6,627 bases of DNA, from contig JALOQG010000161.1 in the NCBI GenBank assembly GCA_025453505.1, positions 1 to 6,627 on the forward strand, given 5' to 3'. Within the stretch, counting starts at the first letter, position 1, and each line of letters opens with the position of its first letter. Both the position numbers and the translations under genes were made by a program. Under the pieces are notes generated by a model. It saw nothing but the letters and a program-made list of their open reading frames with translations, did not search any database and had not been told where the DNA came from. This document shows, piece after piece, positions 1 to 6,021 of the stretch. The DNA comes from Myxococcota bacterium. Lineage in GTDB: Bacteria > Myxococcota_A > UBA9160 > PR03.

Positions 1-27
1 CACGCGCTCGCCGAGGCGGGCGGCTGA
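1..27 (+). CDS. C-terminal end of an upstream gene (partial)
   Basis: Reading frame 1 gives eight residues, HALAEAGG, and then a TGA stop. The Ala/Gly-rich ending and GC-rich third positions are what a normal gene end looks like in this genome, but eight codons are too few to name a family. It lies 70 nt upstream of the chosen SDR start on the same strand, so it could be the preceding member of an operon with the SDR. It could also be chance, because stop-free frames are common at this GC content. Confidence 0.4.
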   Translation, partial: HALAEAGG

Positions 28-97
28 CGCATCAGGCGAGCAAGACGGCGGTCCGCTGATGCTCGCGATCGGGGACTGCGCGGGAGGCGAGACGAAG

Positions 98-895
98 ATG
101 GGACGGCTCGACGGCAAGGTCGCGATCGTGACCGGCGCGGCGCGCGGCACGGGCGCTTCGATCGCGCGGCTCTTCGCGGAGGAGGGCGCACGCGTCGTCC
201 TCGCGGACGTGCTCGAGGATCTCGGCGCATCGGTCGCGCGTGAGATCGGGGCGTCGGCGCACTTCGCCGCGCTCGACGTCACGTCCGAAGCCGCGTGGCA
301 GCAGGTCGTGGCCGACGTCGTCGCGCGCTTCGGCCGCGTCGACGTGCTCGTCAACAACGCCGCCGTGTTGCACGTCGCGGCGATCGTCGACACGAGCGCG
401 GAGGATTTCCTGCGCGTCGTGCGCGTGAACCAGCTCGGCCCGCTGCTCGGCATCAAGGCCGTGGCGGCGGCGATGCGCGAAGGCGGCGGCGGCTCGATCG
501 TGACCGTCGCGTCGGTGGACGCGTTGCGCGGCCAGAACGGCGTCGGCGCCTACGCTTCCACGAAGTGGGCCGTGCGCGGCCTCACCCGCGTCGCAGCGCT
601 CGAACTCGGGCGCTTCGGCATCCGCGTCAACACGGTCTGCCCCGAAGCGGGCAGCGCGTTCATGATCGCGCCGTATGCGCCGCCCGGGGTCGACATCGCA
701 CAGGTGATTCCGCACATGCAGCCGACGCTCGCGTACCAGAAGACGCGCGCGCTCGACGAGCTGATCCGCGACGTCGCGTACGCCGTGCTCTACCTCGCCT
801 CGGACGAGAGCCGCTCGTGCACGGGTTCCGACCTGGTCTGCGAAGGCGGCAACATCGCGGGCCGCATCGTCAAGGGCATGCCGGGCGCGCGCTGA
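98..895 (+). CDS. SDR family NAD-dependent oxidoreductase (3alpha/20beta-hydroxysteroid dehydrogenase-like)
   Basis: A 265-residue classical short-chain dehydrogenase/reductase, expected to be cytosolic and to interconvert an alcohol and a ketone using a nicotinamide cofactor. The Rossmann glycine motif TGAARGTG is at residues 12-19. Asp37 at the end of beta2 favours NAD(H) over NADP(H), and D60-V61 and N86-N87-A88 bind or stabilise the cofactor site. The catalytic tetrad is complete: Asn111, Ser139, Tyr152 and Lys156 (YASTK). These positions match the S139/Y152/K156 numbering of Streptomyces 3alpha,20beta-hydroxysteroid dehydrogenase, and the length is typical, so a cyclic alcohol or steroid-like substrate is possible but unproven. 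The ATG at 98 was chosen because GGAGG lies 10 nt upstream (83-87) and MGRLDGKVAIVTG is the usual SDR N-terminus. An in-frame ATG at 59 would add 13 residues without homology. After beta6 the usual P-G step reads CPEAGSAFM, a variant of the substrate-loop entry. Confidence 0.93.
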   Translation: MGRLDGKVAIVTGAARGTGASIARLFAEEGARVVLADVLEDLGASVAREIGASAHFAALDVTSEAAWQQVVADVVARFGRVDVLVNNAAVLHVAAIVDTSAEDFLRVVRVNQLGPLLGIKAVAAAMREGGGGSIVTVASVDALRGQNGVGAYASTKWAVRGLTRVAALELGRFGIRVNTVCPEAGSAFMIAPYAPPGVDIAQVIPHMQPTLAYQKTRALDELIRDVAYAVLYLASDESRSCTGSDLVCEGGNIAGRIVKGMPGAR

Positions 896-1037
896 TCGGA
901 CGAGAACGCCGGGCTGGGAGACCGACCCGAGACGGATCGGGCCGCCACGCCGCCGGTATGGACGATCTTTGTGCCCCGTGGGGCATCCCTTCCTCCTTTG
1001 GTAATCGTGGCGCTAGCCTTCGCATGGTCGGCCCTGT

Positions 1038-1043
1038 TAGGAT
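1038..1043 (+). promoter_or_regulatory. Candidate -10 box (TAGGAT) for the PEP-CTERM gene
   Basis: The sequence GTTAGGAT at 1036-1043 contains a TAnnnT hexamer in an otherwise TA-poor region. Near-identical GTTAGGCT stretches lie just upstream of two other genes here (esterase and hemolysin III). No good TTGACA-like -35 box is visible at the right distance. Transcription starting near 1050 would give a leader of about 85 nt containing the hairpin at 1056-1082. Confidence 0.35.
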
Positions 1044-1055
1044 GCGGTCATCTGA

Positions 1056-1082
1056 GGAACCGGCAGGCCGCCACCGGGTTCC
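1056..1082 (+). promoter_or_regulatory. Stem-loop in the leader of the PEP-CTERM gene
   Basis: GGAACCGG (1056-1063) pairs with CC-G-GGTTCC (1074-1082) with one bulged G, enclosing a 10-nt loop. It sits about 50 nt before the start codon and would be within the transcript if the -10 box at 1038 is used. It does not match cobalamin, c-di-GMP-I or other riboswitch consensus sequences that I can recall. It may affect mRNA stability or be incidental. Confidence 0.3.
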
Positions 1083-1134
1083 GTGCGAATGCTGGTAACG
1101 CGGACGCTGATCAAAAAAGGCTGGAGAACGAGAC

Positions 1135-1908
1135 ATGAAGCGAACTCTTCTCGGACTGATGGCGCTCGCTGCCGTGACCCTGGTCGCGAACGTGGCTTCG
1201 GCCGCGCCGATGTTGCAACTCGACATCGCGGGCGGGACCTACGACGAAGCCACCCAGACGATCGTCACCAGCGACAGCGAGTTCACCGTCTACGCGTATG
1301 CGAACACGGGCAACAGCCCGCTCCGCTACGCGAGCCTGCTCACCCAGACCTACTACCTTTCGATCGCGCTGACGCCGGCCACGGGTCCCGCGCACGCGGC
1401 CATCGGATCGTTCGAAGTGAACGGCACCGTCTACGACGCGACCGCCGACATGACCTACGGCGTGCCGCCGATCGAAGCGGACGGCACGGCGGCGCACGAT
1501 GGTGGCGATCTCGGCCAGCACGGCGTCTTCGAAACGTTCTTCGTCGAGATTCCGTTCCAGATGAGCCTGTCCCGGATGTCGGGCGAGTACAACACCGCCG
1601 AGGATCCGGGCTCGGGTCCGATCTCGGGCTGGGACATGTACTACACGGCGTTCGTGATCGACCGCGCCGGTCTTCCGGCCGGCTATGAACTCCACTTCGA
1701 CCTCTACACGGTCGAGGCGAGAACGAGCGGCGGCGGCAACCCCTTGACCCGCCCGCGGAACACGACCGACCGCGACATCGCGCGCTTCGCGCCGTTCTCG
1801 CACGACGCCGGCACGATCACGCGCACGGGCCCGCCGGTGCCGGAGCCGAGCGCGGCGCTGATCTTCGCCGCGGGTCTCCTGGTCGCGCGCTACTCGCGAC
1901 GGTCGTAA
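1135..1908 (+). CDS. Secreted PEP-CTERM sorting-domain protein, choice-of-anchor N-like
   Basis: A 257-residue exported protein. Residues 1-23 form a Sec signal peptide: positive MKR, a hydrophobic core, and an ASA-AP cleavage site after Ala23. The C-terminal 23 residues are a PEP-CTERM sorting signal: V-P-E-P at 235-238, a hydrophobic stretch at about 240-251, and the basic tail RYSRRS. Such signals are recognised by an exosortase in the inner membrane, which removes the tail so the protein can be placed at the surface or in exopolysaccharide. The body (LQLDI, GGTYD, ADMTYG-PP, FAPFSHDA) recalls the 'choice-of-anchor N' group, a family whose core is conserved while the anchor varies. That assignment is from memory and moderate. 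No enzyme motif is visible. GGAG at 1123-1126 lies 8 nt before the ATG. It is transcribed alone and converges on the LLM gene 10 nt downstream. Confidence 0.88.
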   Translation: MKRTLLGLMALAAVTLVANVASAAPMLQLDIAGGTYDEATQTIVTSDSEFTVYAYANTGNSPLRYASLLTQTYYLSIALTPATGPAHAAIGSFEVNGTVYDATADMTYGVPPIEADGTAAHDGGDLGQHGVFETFFVEIPFQMSLSRMSGEYNTAEDPGSGPISGWDMYYTAFVIDRAGLPAGYELHFDLYTVEARTSGGGNPLTRPRNTTDRDIARFAPFSHDAGTITRTGPPVPEPSAALIFAAGLLVARYSRRS

Positions 1909-1925
1909 CGACCGGGCTTCAGCCC
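1900..1925. terminator. Tandem inverted repeats at a convergent gene end, possible bidirectional terminator
   Basis: CGGTCGT-A-ACGACCG at 1900-1914 is a perfect 7-bp inverted repeat that spans the stop codon of the PEP-CTERM gene. It is followed directly by GGGCT-TC-AGCCC at 1914-1925, which spans the stop codon of the convergent oxidoreductase. Both can fold on either strand. There is no U-tract on either side, so classical intrinsic termination is uncertain. The placement between two facing genes is the main support. Confidence 0.4.
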
Positions 1926-2788
1926 AGCTTCGAGATCACGGCCTCGCCGAAGCGGAGCATCGCCTCCCGCTTCTGCGAGGCCGTCGACGTCGGGCCGATC
2001 ACGTAGGTGAACGGCCAGGCGGTCGTCGCGGTCATGCCGGCGTCCGCCAGACGCGCGTAGTCGTCGGCGCCGGGCGGCGTCACGAGCGGCACGATCGTCT
2101 CGAACGGCGCCGCCGCACGCCCTGCAGCGCTGCGCAGCTCGCGCAGCCGGCCGAGCAGCGCCATCGCCTGCTCGGGCGTCTGCCCGGTGCCGATCCAGCC
2201 GTCGCCGAGGCGCGCGGCACGGCGCAGAGCCGGCTCGGTGATGCCCCCGATGTAGATCGGCACCTGGGCCGCCGGGGCCGGGCTCATCTGGAACGAGCCG
2301 AGGTCGAAGATCGCACCGCGGTGCTCGACCATGCGGCCGGTCCACGCCTTGCGCATCACGTCGATCATCTCGTCGTAGCGGCGTCCGCGCGTCGCGAAGT
2401 CCACGCCGAGCGCTTCGTACTCTTCGCGGATCCAGCCGGCGCCGGTGCCGAGCAGCACGCGCCCCCGCGAGAGCAACGCCGCGGTGCCCACGCTCTTGGC
2501 GACCTCGAGCGGATGCCGCAGCGGGAGGATGTAGACCATCGTGCCGAAGCGCAGCCGCGTCGTGACCGCGGCCATCGCAGCGATCGTCACGATCACGTCC
2601 GGGAACGGCGTCGTGCCGTCGAACATCGGTTTGCCGTCTTCGGAGTAGGGGTACTTCGTCCGCAGCTCGCCCGGGAAGAAGAGATGGTCCGAGAGCAGCA
2701 CGCCCTCGAAGCCGGCCTCTTCGGCCGCGCGGGCGACGTCGAGGAGCTGATCGGGTTCCGAGAACGAGACGACCTGCCAGAACTTCAC
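1919..2788 (-). CDS. LLM class, probably F420-dependent oxidoreductase (TIGR03619-like)
   Basis: A 289-residue luciferase-like (TIM-barrel) oxidoreductase, expected to be cytosolic. The pattern RLRFGTMVYILPLRHP (residues 78-93) followed by GRVLLGTGAGW (109-119), EEYEALGVDF (122-131) and RGRRYDE (134-140) is characteristic of the TIGR03619 group, whose members are predicted to use coenzyme F420 rather than FMN. The substrate cannot be read from sequence. The early SDH segment at residues 33-35 and the PIYIGG strand later in the chain also fit the barrel. The start is GTG at 2788, with GGAGG (2795-2799) 6 nt upstream. A TATGAT box on the minus strand at 2815-2820 lies in the 79-nt gap behind the GST gene, so it probably has its own promoter while also able to receive read-through from GST. 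It converges with the PEP-CTERM gene. FMN use instead of F420 remains possible. Confidence 0.9.
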   Translation of the reverse strand: MKFWQVVSFSEPDQLLDVARAAEEAGFEGVLLSDHLFFPGELRTKYPYSEDGKPMFDGTTPFPDVIVTIAAMAAVTTRLRFGTMVYILPLRHPLEVAKSVGTAALLSRGRVLLGTGAGWIREEYEALGVDFATRGRRYDEMIDVMRKAWTGRMVEHRGAIFDLGSFQMSPAPAAQVPIYIGGITEPALRRAARLGDGWIGTGQTPEQAMALLGRLRELRSAAGRAAAPFETIVPLVTPPGADDYARLADAGMTATTAWPFTYVIGPTSTASQKREAMLRFGEAVISKLG

Positions 2789-2814
2789 GCACGACCTCCG
2801 CGAACGTTGCGCCG

Positions 2815-2820
2815 ATCATA
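2815..2820 (-). promoter_or_regulatory. Candidate -10 box (TATGAT) for the LLM oxidoreductase at 1919-2788
   Basis: On the minus strand the sequence GATATGATC contains TATGAT, one base from the TATAAT consensus and an AT-rich island in a GC-rich gap. It lies 26 nt upstream of the GTG start and ahead of the GGAGG ribosome binding site, a sensible spacing for transcription starting near 2808. I found no recognisable -35 box; the upstream bases are all G/C. Confidence 0.4.
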
Positions 2821-2867
2821 TCGCGCGGATCGCGCGCGGGCGCTCGCGGCGGACACACTTCGTCACT

Positions 2868-3491
2868 TCATCCTCCGGCCGCCCGCGTTGCGTTCGCCTC
2901 CGCTTCGAGCGCCGCCCGCACGGCGGGACGCGCGTGCATCCTCTGCAGGTACGACGCGAGCGAGGGATGTCCGTCGACGTCCACCCCGACCTTCTGCGCG
3001 AGCGTGAGTGCCCACGTCAGGTACGAGTCCGCGATCGTGTAGCGGTCCGAGACGGCGAACGAACGGCCCTCGAGCTGCGATGCGACGTGGGCGAGCTTCT
3101 TGTCGAGCTGTTCGCGCGCCCACGCCCTGGCTTCGACCGGCGCGTCCGGTGCGAACATCGGGAAGAAGCAGGCCTTGTGGATCTCGGTGCCGACGTAGTT
3201 CAGCGACTCGAGCACGCGATAGCGCTCGGGCGTGCCGACGGCCGGCAGCAGACCCGAGGCGGGTGCCGCATCTGCGAGATACTGGAGAACCGCAGGGTTC
3301 TCGGTGAGGATCGAGCCGTCGTCGAGGCGCAGCGCGGGAACCTGCCCCTTCGGCGAGACGGCGAGAAAGTCCGCGCCGGACGCGGTGCGCTTCGTCGAGA
3401 GCGTGACGGCCGTCAGCTCGAGCGGGATGCCGGCCTCGTGCGCGGTGATGTGGCTCGCGAGCGAACACGCGAAAGGCGACGCGATGGACAT
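2868..3491 (-). CDS. Beta-class glutathione S-transferase, 5' end altered
   Basis: About 207 residues from ATG 3491 (208 from TTG 3494). From SPFACSLASHI onward it follows bacterial beta-class GST (E. coli GstA type) closely: thioredoxin-fold segment with SPKGQVPALRLDDG, TENPAVLQYLAD in the glutathione site, then the all-helical domain with TEIHK, YTIAD (N-capping box) and a normal C-terminus. Counting from the TTG, the key residues fall at Cys10 and His106, exactly the E. coli numbering. It would conjugate or reduce electrophiles with glutathione in the cytosol. The oddity is the first five residues: the family has a first beta strand like MKLFY, but here they read MMSIA and are encoded by DNA that is also the 5' end of the tetR remnant on the opposite strand. 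No promoter space exists and the AGAGG upstream is weak. It may be intact by luck, poorly expressed, or a decaying gene. Confidence 0.85.
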   Translation of the reverse strand: MSIASPFACSLASHITAHEAGIPLELTAVTLSTKRTASGADFLAVSPKGQVPALRLDDGSILTENPAVLQYLADAAPASGLLPAVGTPERYRVLESLNYVGTEIHKACFFPMFAPDAPVEARAWAREQLDKKLAHVASQLEGRSFAVSDRYTIADSYLTWALTLAQKVGVDVDGHPSLASYLQRMHARPAVRAALEAEANATRAAGG

Positions 3492-3969
3492 CAACCGTCC
3501 GAGCCTCTACGGCGCCTTCGGAGACAAGGAGCATCTCTACGCAGCGAGCGTCGATCGCTACGTCGCGACGATCGGACAGTCCTACTTCGCGCCGCTCGCG
3601 CAGGGCACCCCGCTTGCCGCGGGGCTCATGGGGTTCTTCGACGCCGTGATCGATGTCGTCACCGGCCGTCATGGTCCGCTCGGATGCGTGGTTGCGTGCA
3701 CGCTTCCGGCCGAAGCCGGTACCTCGGCGGCCGCGCGCGACCAGCTCGCGCGCGTGCTCGCGCAACTCGACGACGCTCTACGCGCACGCCTTCGCGCGGC
3801 GCAGGCGGCCGGCGAGATCGCGAGGGGTCGCGACGTGCGCGCGCTCGCCGAGGTCGCCACGAGCGGCATGCTCTCGATCTCGATCCGCGCACGCGCGGGA
3901 GCGAGTCGTCGCGAGCTGCGCAGGCTCGCGCGCTCGTTCGTGGAGCTCATCACGACCCCGTCCGCCTGA
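3484..3969 (+). pseudogene. TetR/AcrR family regulator lacking its N-terminus
   Basis: The visible protein (161 residues from ATG 3484) starts at DINRPSLYGAFGDKEHLY. In intact TetR proteins this corresponds to the recognition helix and helix 4 (usual form MGINRPSLYAAFGDKEALF) and is preceded by about 35-40 residues forming helices 1 and 2. Those residues are absent: the upstream in-frame DNA is antisense GST sequence, and no other frame restores them. The C-terminal ligand-binding part looks complete (GPLGCVVACTL, the Ala/Arg-rich helices, ending FVELITTPSA), and intact relatives are about 190-200 residues. Without helices 1 and 2 it should not bind DNA normally. TetR genes are often divergent from an enzyme gene they repress, and GST is a plausible former target. 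A weak AAAGG lies 7 nt before the ATG, so a truncated product is possible. An assembly error would give the same picture. Confidence 0.8.
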
Positions 3970-3982
3970 GCAAGTGCGCTGC

Positions 3983-3988
3983 TACCGT
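3983..3988 (+). promoter_or_regulatory. Candidate -10 box (TACCGT), possibly for leaderless transcription
   Basis: TACCGT fits TAnnnT and ends 8 nt before the ATG at 3997, which itself has no Shine-Dalgarno sequence. Such spacing puts the transcription start at or next to the start codon, as in leaderless mRNAs. The alternative is translation coupled to the tetR remnant, which ends 27 nt upstream. Confidence 0.3.
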
Positions 3989-3996
3989 GCTCGGCC

Positions 3997-4881
3997 ATGC
4001 AGGTCGGTCTCAATCTGCCCGTGATGGTGCCGGGGCTCGATCGCGCGCGGATCCTCGAGTGGTCGCGCCGCATCGACCGCGGTCCGTTCTCGAGTCTCGC
4101 CGCCGGCGAGCGGATCACGTTCCCGAATCCCGAGATCCTGGTGACGCTGTCCGCGGCGGCCGCGGTGACCGAGCGCGTGAAGATCGCGCTCACGGTGATG
4201 GTGCTGCCGCTCCATGCGACGGCGCTCGTCGCCAAGCAGATCGCAACGCTCGACGTGGTGTCGGGCGGTCGCGTGGTGCTCGGCGTCGGCGCGGGCGCGC
4301 GCCGCGAGGACTACGCGGCGGCGGAGGCGGAATACGAGATCGCAAAGCTCGCGCGGCTCGAGGAGCAGGTGGGACTGCTGCGCCGCATGTGGGCGGGTGA
4401 GAGTCTCGTGCCCGGCGCCGGGCGGCCGGTCGAGCCGTTTCCGGTGCAGCCCGGCGGTCCGCCGATCCTCGCGGGCTCGCTCTCCGAGAAGTCGATCCGG
4501 CGCGCGGCGCGCTGGGCCGACGGCCTCGCGGGCTTCAGCTTCGGCCCGTCGCTCGCGGAGATCGGCGCCGCGTTCGATCACGCGCGCAAGGCGTGGCGCG
4601 AGCTCGGCCGCCCCGCACCGCGTCTCGTCACGAGCTTCTGGTACGCGCTCGGGCCGGACGCCCGCGCGCAGCTCGACGCGTACCTGCGCCGCTATCTGAA
4701 CTTCATGGGCGAACGGGTCGCGGAGAACCTGCTGCCGCTCGTCACCACGACTTCGGCGCACACACTGCGCGACACGCTGCGCGCGCTGCGCGATCTCGGC
4801 ACCGACGAGGTGATCCTGGTGCCGACGACGCGCGAGCCGGAAGAAGTGGATCGCGTCGCGGAGATCGTCGCGGGGCTCTGA
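3997..4881 (+). CDS. LLM class flavin/F420-dependent oxidoreductase
   Basis: A 294-residue luciferase-like monooxygenase-fold protein, probably a cytosolic flavin- or F420-dependent dehydrogenase or monooxygenase. The N-terminal MQVGLNLPVM is the usual first barrel strand with its G-x-x-L-P motif. Residues 58-100 carry the family core: TERVKIALTVMVLPLH, then AKQIATLDVVSGGRVVLGVGAG. The segment PPILAGSLSEKSIRRAARWADG (about residues 151-172) is the usual G-G/G-S strand and helix near the cofactor phosphate. It is diverged from the LLM gene at 1919-2788: it lacks the EALGVDF and RGRRYDE blocks and has the spacer EDYAAAEAEYE instead, so the two are not recent duplicates. It follows the tetR remnant by 27 nt on the same strand, with no Shine-Dalgarno sequence at its ATG. 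Its 3' end faces the esterase gene 14 nt away. Substrate unknown. Confidence 0.9.
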   Translation: MQVGLNLPVMVPGLDRARILEWSRRIDRGPFSSLAAGERITFPNPEILVTLSAAAAVTERVKIALTVMVLPLHATALVAKQIATLDVVSGGRVVLGVGAGARREDYAAAEAEYEIAKLARLEEQVGLLRRMWAGESLVPGAGRPVEPFPVQPGGPPILAGSLSEKSIRRAARWADGLAGFSFGPSLAEIGAAFDHARKAWRELGRPAPRLVTSFWYALGPDARAQLDAYLRRYLNFMGERVAENLLPLVTTTSAHTLRDTLRALRDLGTDEVILVPTTREPEEVDRVAEIVAGL

Positions 4882-4895
4882 ACGCGCGCCGCGCC

Positions 4896-5993
4896 CTACG
4901 TCTCGTCGTGTTGGTCCTGGCAGCGGGCCTCGATCTTCGGGCTCGGTCGCGGCTCCAGTCGCTCGCGCACGAAGCGGCCCACTGCGCGGTACACGCGTCC
5001 GCTCGCCTCGGCCCAGGGCATGAGGATCGGGAAGACGTGGAACATGGCGGGCTCCTCGATCGCCGTCACGTCCACGCCCGCATCTCCGAGCCGTTCCACG
5101 AAGCGCTGGATCGGATCGCGGAACATCTCCTCGCCGCCGAAGGCGACCAGCGCGGGCGGGAAGCCGCGCAGATCGCCGTCGACCGCGGACACGCGCGCGT
5201 CGTGCGGGTCGAGTCCGCCGAGGTAGGGACGCACCGGAATGTTCCACGGCAGGATGTCGCGATCGGCGTTGTCCGTGATCGAGGCCTCGTCGAGCGTGAG
5301 GCTGAGCTCGGGCGAGAATAGGATCAGCCCCGCCGGCCGCGGCAGCCCGCGACGACGCGCCTCGACGGTCAGCGAGGTCGCCAGGTTTCCGCCGCCGGAG
5401 TCGCCGGACACGAAGAGCCGTTCGGCGGGCACGCCCGACGCCAGGATCGCTTCGTACACGGCGATCGCGTCGAGCAGGCTCGCGGGATACGGGAACTCCG
5501 GCGCGAGGCGATAGTCGGGCACGACGACCCGGCACGCGGTTTCGTGCGCGATCCATCCGGTGAACGTCGCGTACATGCTCGGCGAGGTGCCGATGAAGCC
5601 ACCGCCGTGCAGGTAGAGGACGGCCGCATCGGCCCGCGCATCCTTCGGGCGATATTCGATCCCGGGCACGCCATCGAACTCGACGTCCGCGACCGAGACG
5701 CCGAGTCCTCCCAGGAACGGCGGAAGCGCCACCCGGCAGATGTCGTCGATCAGGATCTCGACGGAACGGAACTCGGGAATCGGCAACGACGTGGCGTAGC
5801 CGATGAACGCGCGCAGCACCGTGCGCGTGACGGACATGCCGACGTTGTGGAGGCGGCCGGCGGGGCCTCTCCAGGGTCTGCGAAACGGCACCGAAGCCAG
5901 GGCGGTCGCGAGATGCGCCGCGAGCCCCGCGACGGCGAGCGCCGCGACGGGTCGGGAGGCCGTCTTCACTTCGGGTCGCCTGCCCATGACCAT
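4896..5993 (-). CDS. Alpha/beta hydrolase, HSL-type (family IV) carboxylesterase with N-terminal hydrophobic segment
   Basis: A 365-residue esterase/lipase. The oxyanion-hole motif HGGGF is at residues 129-133 and the nucleophile elbow GDSGGG places the catalytic Ser at 199. DYRLAPEFPYPA between them is typical of the hormone-sensitive-lipase family. The catalytic His is probably His319 (MFHVF). The acid is harder to assign because the usual G-x-D-x-L site reads GGEEMFRD (residues 286-293). It should hydrolyse short to medium acyl esters. Residues 1-50 precede the core and include a hydrophobic run (PVAALAVAGLAAHLATALASV, about 16-36) after basic residues, suggesting a membrane anchor or uncleaved signal. 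The ATG at 5993 was chosen because GGAG lies 8 nt upstream. The open frame runs on to 6125, but that part is Arg-rich, lacks homology and contains the promoter-like box. ATG 5987 is an alternative. Not obviously co-transcribed with any neighbour. Confidence 0.9.
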   Translation of the reverse strand: MVMGRRPEVKTASRPVAALAVAGLAAHLATALASVPFRRPWRGPAGRLHNVGMSVTRTVLRAFIGYATSLPIPEFRSVEILIDDICRVALPPFLGGLGVSVADVEFDGVPGIEYRPKDARADAAVLYLHGGGFIGTSPSMYATFTGWIAHETACRVVVPDYRLAPEFPYPASLLDAIAVYEAILASGVPAERLFVSGDSGGGNLATSLTVEARRRGLPRPAGLILFSPELSLTLDEASITDNADRDILPWNIPVRPYLGGLDPHDARVSAVDGDLRGFPPALVAFGGEEMFRDPIQRFVERLGDAGVDVTAIEEPAMFHVFPILMPWAEASGRVYRAVGRFVRERLEPRPSPKIEARCQDQHDET

Positions 5994-6021
5994 CGGCGTC
6001 GCTCCGGCGGCGAAGAGGCAA

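Larger units (their letters stand above)
896..1134. other. Non-coding region between the SDR and the PEP-CTERM gene
   Basis: These 239 bases show no convincing gene on either strand; open frames crossing them are Arg/Ala-rich shadows. The region holds a short inverted repeat CCCGA/TCGGG at 926-941, a tight inverted repeat TGCCCC-GT-GGGGCA at 972-985 followed by a pyrimidine-rich run, a candidate -10 box at 1038-1043, a leader hairpin at 1056-1082 and the ribosome binding site of the next gene. The first two repeats could end SDR transcription, but neither has a clear U-tract. Local AT content is higher than in the flanking genes, as expected for a control region. Confidence 0.6.

Noticed and set aside
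59..97. Upstream SDR start at ATG 59
   Set aside because: It adds 13 residues not seen in the family and passes over the GGAGG site that fits the ATG at 98.
972..985. TGCCCC-GT-GGGGCA inverted repeat as a terminator for the SDR or an operator
   Set aside because: The loop of 2 nt is too tight for a good hairpin and the following run is mixed C/T rather than T. It is a single occurrence with no second copy in the window.
1009..1025. sigma-54-like TGGCGC-N5-TTCGC before the PEP-CTERM gene
   Set aside because: The GG-to-GC spacing is one base too long and the match is poor; sigma-54 promoters need strict spacing.
3232..3483. In-frame extension of the tetR remnant upstream of ATG 3484 (up to 84 extra residues)
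   Set aside because: The extension is antisense to conserved GST codons and does not resemble TetR helices 1-2, so it is not the missing N-terminus.
2934..4400. A 488-codon open frame on the plus strand crossing GST, tetR and the second LLM
   Set aside because: It covers three real genes in wrong frames or antisense, with an Arg-rich composition and no domain pattern.
4882..4895. Terminator between the second LLM gene and the esterase gene
   Set aside because: The 14-nt gap is only a GCGCGC-type run with no convincing stem-loop.
3982..6021. A 679-codon open frame on the minus strand spanning the second LLM gene and most of the esterase gene
   Set aside because: It is very Arg/Ala-rich, has no recognisable motif and lies out of frame with two clearly homologous genes. 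Long open shadow frames are expected at about 70% GC.
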